Positions 5,362 through 7,082 of a DNA stretch of 7,082 bases are shown piece by piece. The stretch lies in assembly GCA_913056375.1 (NCBI GenBank), contig CAJXNF010000148.1:1-7082 (forward strand), in the 5' to 3' direction. Each line of letters starts with the position of its first letter. The first letter of the stretch is position 1. The notes under the pieces are model-generated. The model made no database searches and was not told the origin of the DNA. It saw nothing but the letters and a program-made list of their open reading frames with translations. The stretch comes from an uncultured Pseudomonadota bacterium (lineage in GTDB: Bacteria; SAR324; NAC60-12). The position numbers and the translations under genes are program-made.

Positions 5362-6543
5362 ATGCGAAACTACAAATTGATTTTGGCTTTCTGCGGTTTT
5401 CTAACTCTCCTTGGGTTCACTTGGTACGCGCTTCATCAACGAGAGCTACCAATTAAGAGTAGCAGCAACCTAAATGTGGCAGAGGCATTGGGGGGTGGCG
5501 ATGTGTCCGGCTACGCACGTGCGCTGGAGCCAAGGCCTTTTTCATTTCCCAGTGATCACGCTGATCATCCCGAATTTCGCAATGAATGGTGGTATTTTAC
5601 TGGGAATCTGAAGAATGAAGTCGGACGTCCCTTCGGTTTTCAAGTGACCTTGTTTCGAAATTCGCTAGTACCGGAAGTTCCCGAAGAATCCAGTTCACCT
5701 TGGAGAACAAACCAACTCTATATGGGGCACCTGGCTCTTTCGGATATTCAGGAAGATCGCTTTTACCACGCGGAGCGCTTTCAACGCGCTGCTTTGGGAT
5801 TGGCTGGAGTGGAAGCACAGCCTCTAAGAATTTGGTTAGATGATTGGGAGATCAAAGGAGTGAGTAAGGATCCCATGAAATGGCAACTATTTGCTAAGAC
5901 GGAAGAATTTGGGATCAATCTAGAAGTGACTCCAAGTAAGCCATTGGTACTCCAAGGAAATCAGGGACTGAGCCAGAAAGGGAAAGAACCGGGCAATGCC
6001 TCTTATTACTATTCTTTCACACGAATGATTGCGAGTGGTGAAGTAATCACTCCTGACGGAATTTTTGATGTTACTGGCTCAAGTTGGTTGGATCGTGAGT
6101 GGAGTACAAGCGTCCTTGAGTCAAACCAAGTAGGCTGGGATTGGTTCGCACTGCAACTGAACGATGGGACAGATTTGATGTACTATCAACTGCGAGATAA
6201 AGCCGGGAAACCAGATGAACAAAGTTCAGGCAAATTGGTTAATCCAAATGGAGAGAGCCGAAATCTGAACTTTGAAGAAGTAGCTCTCAAGGTCGTTAAA
6301 TTTTGGAAAAGCCCTAATAGCGGAGCATCCTATCCAGCAGGGTGGACCTTGAAGCTAGCTTCTGAAAATCTAGATCTGAAAATTTCACCTAGAATGAGTG
6401 ACCAGGAATTACAAACTACGGTTTCCTATTGGGAAGGATCTGTTCGAGTGCAAGGCACTCAGAATGGACAACCCATACAAGGCGTCGGATACGTGGAGAT
6501 GACCGGCTACGATCAATTCATGACCTCTGTGGATGAGTCGTAG
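5362..6543 (+). CDS. Lipocalin-like CrtC/AttH family protein, membrane-anchored or exported
   Basis: The 393-residue protein has an N-terminal hydrophobic segment (about 6-23) after MRNYK, a signal peptide or anchor that directs the rest to the periplasm. No proper lipobox is present (LAFC at 8-11 sits too early). The body matches the AttH/carotenoid 1,2-hydratase-like family, with two lipocalin-type barrels. Motifs are FPSDHADHPEFRNEWWYFTGNL (62-83), GHLALSDI (122-129), WLDDW (158-162), GLSQKG then GNASYYYS (202-218), SWLDREW (241-247), QVGWDWFALQL (256-266), YWEG (356-359) and GVGYVEMTGY (374-383). True CrtC hydrates carotenoids, but the AttH branch is widespread in bacteria without carotenoids and its substrate is unsettled. 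AttH genes often adjoin a FtsX/LolC-type ABC transporter; none is visible here. GAGGTG (5355-5360) lies directly before the ATG, a purine-rich site with short spacing. Confidence 0.88.
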   Translation: MRNYKLILAFCGFLTLLGFTWYALHQRELPIKSSSNLNVAEALGGGDVSGYARALEPRPFSFPSDHADHPEFRNEWWYFTGNLKNEVGRPFGFQVTLFRNSLVPEVPEESSSPWRTNQLYMGHLALSDIQEDRFYHAERFQRAALGLAGVEAQPLRIWLDDWEIKGVSKDPMKWQLFAKTEEFGINLEVTPSKPLVLQGNQGLSQKGKEPGNASYYYSFTRMIASGEVITPDGIFDVTGSSWLDREWSTSVLESNQVGWDWFALQLNDGTDLMYYQLRDKAGKPDEQSSGKLVNPNGESRNLNFEEVALKVVKFWKSPNSGASYPAGWTLKLASENLDLKISPRMSDQELQTTVSYWEGSVRVQGTQNGQPIQGVGYVEMTGYDQFMTSVDES

Positions 6544-6562
6544 TTAAACTCCCTCAGAATTT

Positions 6563-6589
6563 GAGCAACATTTGGTTTGAACCATGCTC
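6563..6589 (+). repeat. Interrupted inverted repeat downstream of the lipocalin-like gene
   Basis: GAGCA (6563-6567) pairs with TGCTC (6585-6589), and TGGTT (6573-6577) with AACCA (6580-6584), with a five-base ACATT bulge on the left side. It lies 20 bp past the stop codon and no T-run follows. It may be a 3' mRNA structure; its significance is uncertain. Confidence 0.25.
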
Positions 6590-6612
6590 TTCAACTTGAA
6601 AAAGAGTGACTT

Positions 6613-6632
6613 AAAGCAACACTTGCTTTTTT
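6613..6632 (+). terminator. Weak intrinsic terminator-like hairpin after the lipocalin-like gene
   Basis: AAAGCAA (6613-6619) and TTGCTTT (6623-6629) form a perfect 7-bp stem with a CAC loop, running into six T (6627-6632). The stem has only two G-C pairs, so termination would be weak. The right arm also overlaps the possible -35 box of clpB and the left extension of the CIRCE palindrome, so its role is ambiguous. Confidence 0.3.
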
Positions 6633-6651
6633 GTTAGCACTCAAATAATAT
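6623..6651 (+). promoter_or_regulatory. Candidate clpB promoter overlapping CIRCE
   Basis: TTGCTT (6623-6628) and TAATAT (6646-6651) are separated by exactly 17 bp and match the sigma70 consensus at 3/6 and 4/6 positions. The -10 box would lie in the CIRCE spacer, so HrcA binding would block RNA polymerase directly. The match is modest; the position is what makes it plausible. Confidence 0.35.
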
Positions 6652-6660
6652 GAGTGCTAA
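6634..6660 (+). promoter_or_regulatory. CIRCE element (HrcA operator) upstream of clpB
   Basis: TTAGCACTC (6634-6642), nine bases, then GAGTGCTAA (6652-6660) is an exact match to the canonical CIRCE operator, the binding site of the heat-shock repressor HrcA. The inverted repeat extends outwards: TTTTTTG before and CAAAAAA after make perfect 16-base arms (6627-6642 and 6652-6667). The element ends 27 bp before the clpB ATG. HrcA is kept active by GroEL and released when misfolded protein titrates the chaperone, so clpB here should be induced by heat or protein damage. CIRCE is best known at groE and dnaK operons; control of clpB occurs in some lineages. Confidence 0.96.
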
Positions 6661-6677
6661 CAAAAAATTAAGTCATT

Positions 6678-6681
6678 GGAG
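6678..6681 (+). promoter_or_regulatory. clpB ribosome binding site
   Basis: GGAG lies 6 bases before the ATG at 6688. It is the best-spaced Shine-Dalgarno in the window and supports that start. Confidence 0.7.
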
Positions 6682-6687
6682 AATTTT

Positions 6688-7082
6688 ATGGATCCGCGAA
6701 AATTCACAGAAAAATCTTTGCTTGCCTTAGAGGCTTCTCAGAACGAAGCGACTCGGAGGCAAAACACTCAGATTATCAGTATTCATCTTTTGCAAGCACT
6801 CGTGGCTCAAGAAAATGGTCTGATTCCGCGATTGTTGGAAAAGATGGAGATTGTCTTACCCACTTTTCAGATGCAACTAGCACAACGATTAGATGCACTA
6901 CCTACCCTCAGTGGATCCTCCACTACGCAAGTGAGTGGCTCAGGAGAACTAAATCAGGTCCTCGTCAGTGCAGAAGAAGAATCCAAGAAGATGAAGGATT
7001 CCTTCATCAGCGTCGAGCATCTGCTTTTAGCTTTGGTGGGAGAGGGTAAGAGGGGTAGTGCCGGACGCTTCTTGGCAGAATC
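6688..7082 (+). CDS. clpB: ATP-dependent chaperone ClpB, N-terminal part (cut by window edge)
   Basis: The frame from ATG 6688 stays open to the right edge and gives 131 residues, the N-terminal substrate-binding (Clp-N) domain of a Hsp100 disaggregase. The two repeats are visible: repeat 1 (about 3-72) with KFTEKSLLALEASQNEA, ISIHLLQALV and GLIPRLLEKM; and repeat 2 (about 84-131) with ELNQVLVSAEEESKKMKDSF and ISVEHLLLALV. The 'GLIPRLLEKM' segment and the Ser/Gly linker (75-85) after 'ALPTL' favour ClpB over ClpA or ClpC. ClpB works with DnaK to extract and refold polypeptides from aggregates in the cytoplasm. Both AAA+ modules and the middle coiled-coil domain lie beyond the window. A perfect CIRCE element upstream puts it under HrcA. 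The start is supported by GGAG and the typical N-terminus. Confidence 0.93.
   Translation, partial: MDPRKFTEKSLLALEASQNEATRRQNTQIISIHLLQALVAQENGLIPRLLEKMEIVLPTFQMQLAQRLDALPTLSGSSTTQVSGSGELNQVLVSAEEESKKMKDSFISVEHLLLALVGEGKRGSAGRFLAE

Noticed and set aside
5386..5400. Lipobox (LAFC) at the N-terminus of the lipocalin-like protein
   Set aside because: The Cys is at residue 11 with a very short n/h region and Phe at -1, which is poor for signal peptidase II. A signal anchor fits better.
6595..6623. Sigma32-type heat-shock promoter (CTTGAAA at 6595-6601) upstream of clpB
   Set aside because: The -35 match is perfect, but nothing resembling CCCCATNT occurs at the required distance, and CIRCE already explains heat-shock control.
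1..7082. Mobile element, CRISPR array, prophage, toxin-antitoxin or defence system
   Set aside because: No transposase, integrase, terminal repeats, spaced repeats or recognisable defence gene was seen on either strand.

Overview
The window reads as bacterial chromosome from a Gram-negative organism of moderate GC content, with housekeeping and accessory genes and no mobile element, CRISPR array, rRNA or tRNA that I can see. The lineage is not fixed by the sequence. A Mini-RNase III beside an R3H protein, an M18 aminopeptidase, an AttH/CrtC-like lipocalin protein and a CIRCE-controlled clpB would fit a delta-proteobacterial or SAR324-like marine bacterium, but this is a weak inference.

Left part (1-1154, minus strand): a tight three-gene unit read right to left. 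It holds an R3H-domain nucleic-acid-binding protein, Mini-ribonuclease III (mrnC; 14-bp overlap with the R3H gene), and a membrane-anchored protein with a CcmI/SHOCT-like helical segment that runs off the left edge (TAA directly followed by ATG). The first two genes point to RNA binding and processing.

Divergent intergenic region (1155-1430): no gene, but several inverted repeats, including an 11-bp interrupted stem at 1312-1339. It separates the minus-strand unit from a plus-strand run.

Plus-strand run (1431-5118): an unrecognised two-TM protein with a Pro/Gln-rich, acidic tail; then plsY (acyl-phosphate glycerol-3-phosphate acyltransferase), a CaCA-superfamily exchanger with NCKX-like alpha repeats, and apeB (M18 aminopeptidase). 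The last three are separated by only 8 and 6 bp and are probably cotranscribed, although their functions (phospholipid synthesis, cation exchange, peptide turnover) are unrelated.

Gap 5119-5361: no intact gene. The minus strand carries a protein-like 48-codon frame with no usable start, which joins to a 12-codon ATG frame only by a frameshift. This is a possible decayed small gene.

Right part (5362-7082, plus strand): a membrane-anchored CrtC/AttH-type lipocalin-like protein, then a short intergenic region with a weak terminator-like hairpin and a perfect CIRCE operator (TTAGCACTC-N9-GAGTGCTAA), then the start of clpB, cut by the right edge. The CIRCE element is the strongest regulatory signal in the window and implies HrcA repression of clpB.

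I found no convincing undescribed multi-gene system. The best leads are the broken minus-strand frame at 5091-5265, the NCKX-type exchanger, the unknown two-TM protein, and the extended CIRCE arms whose loop contains a -10-like sequence.
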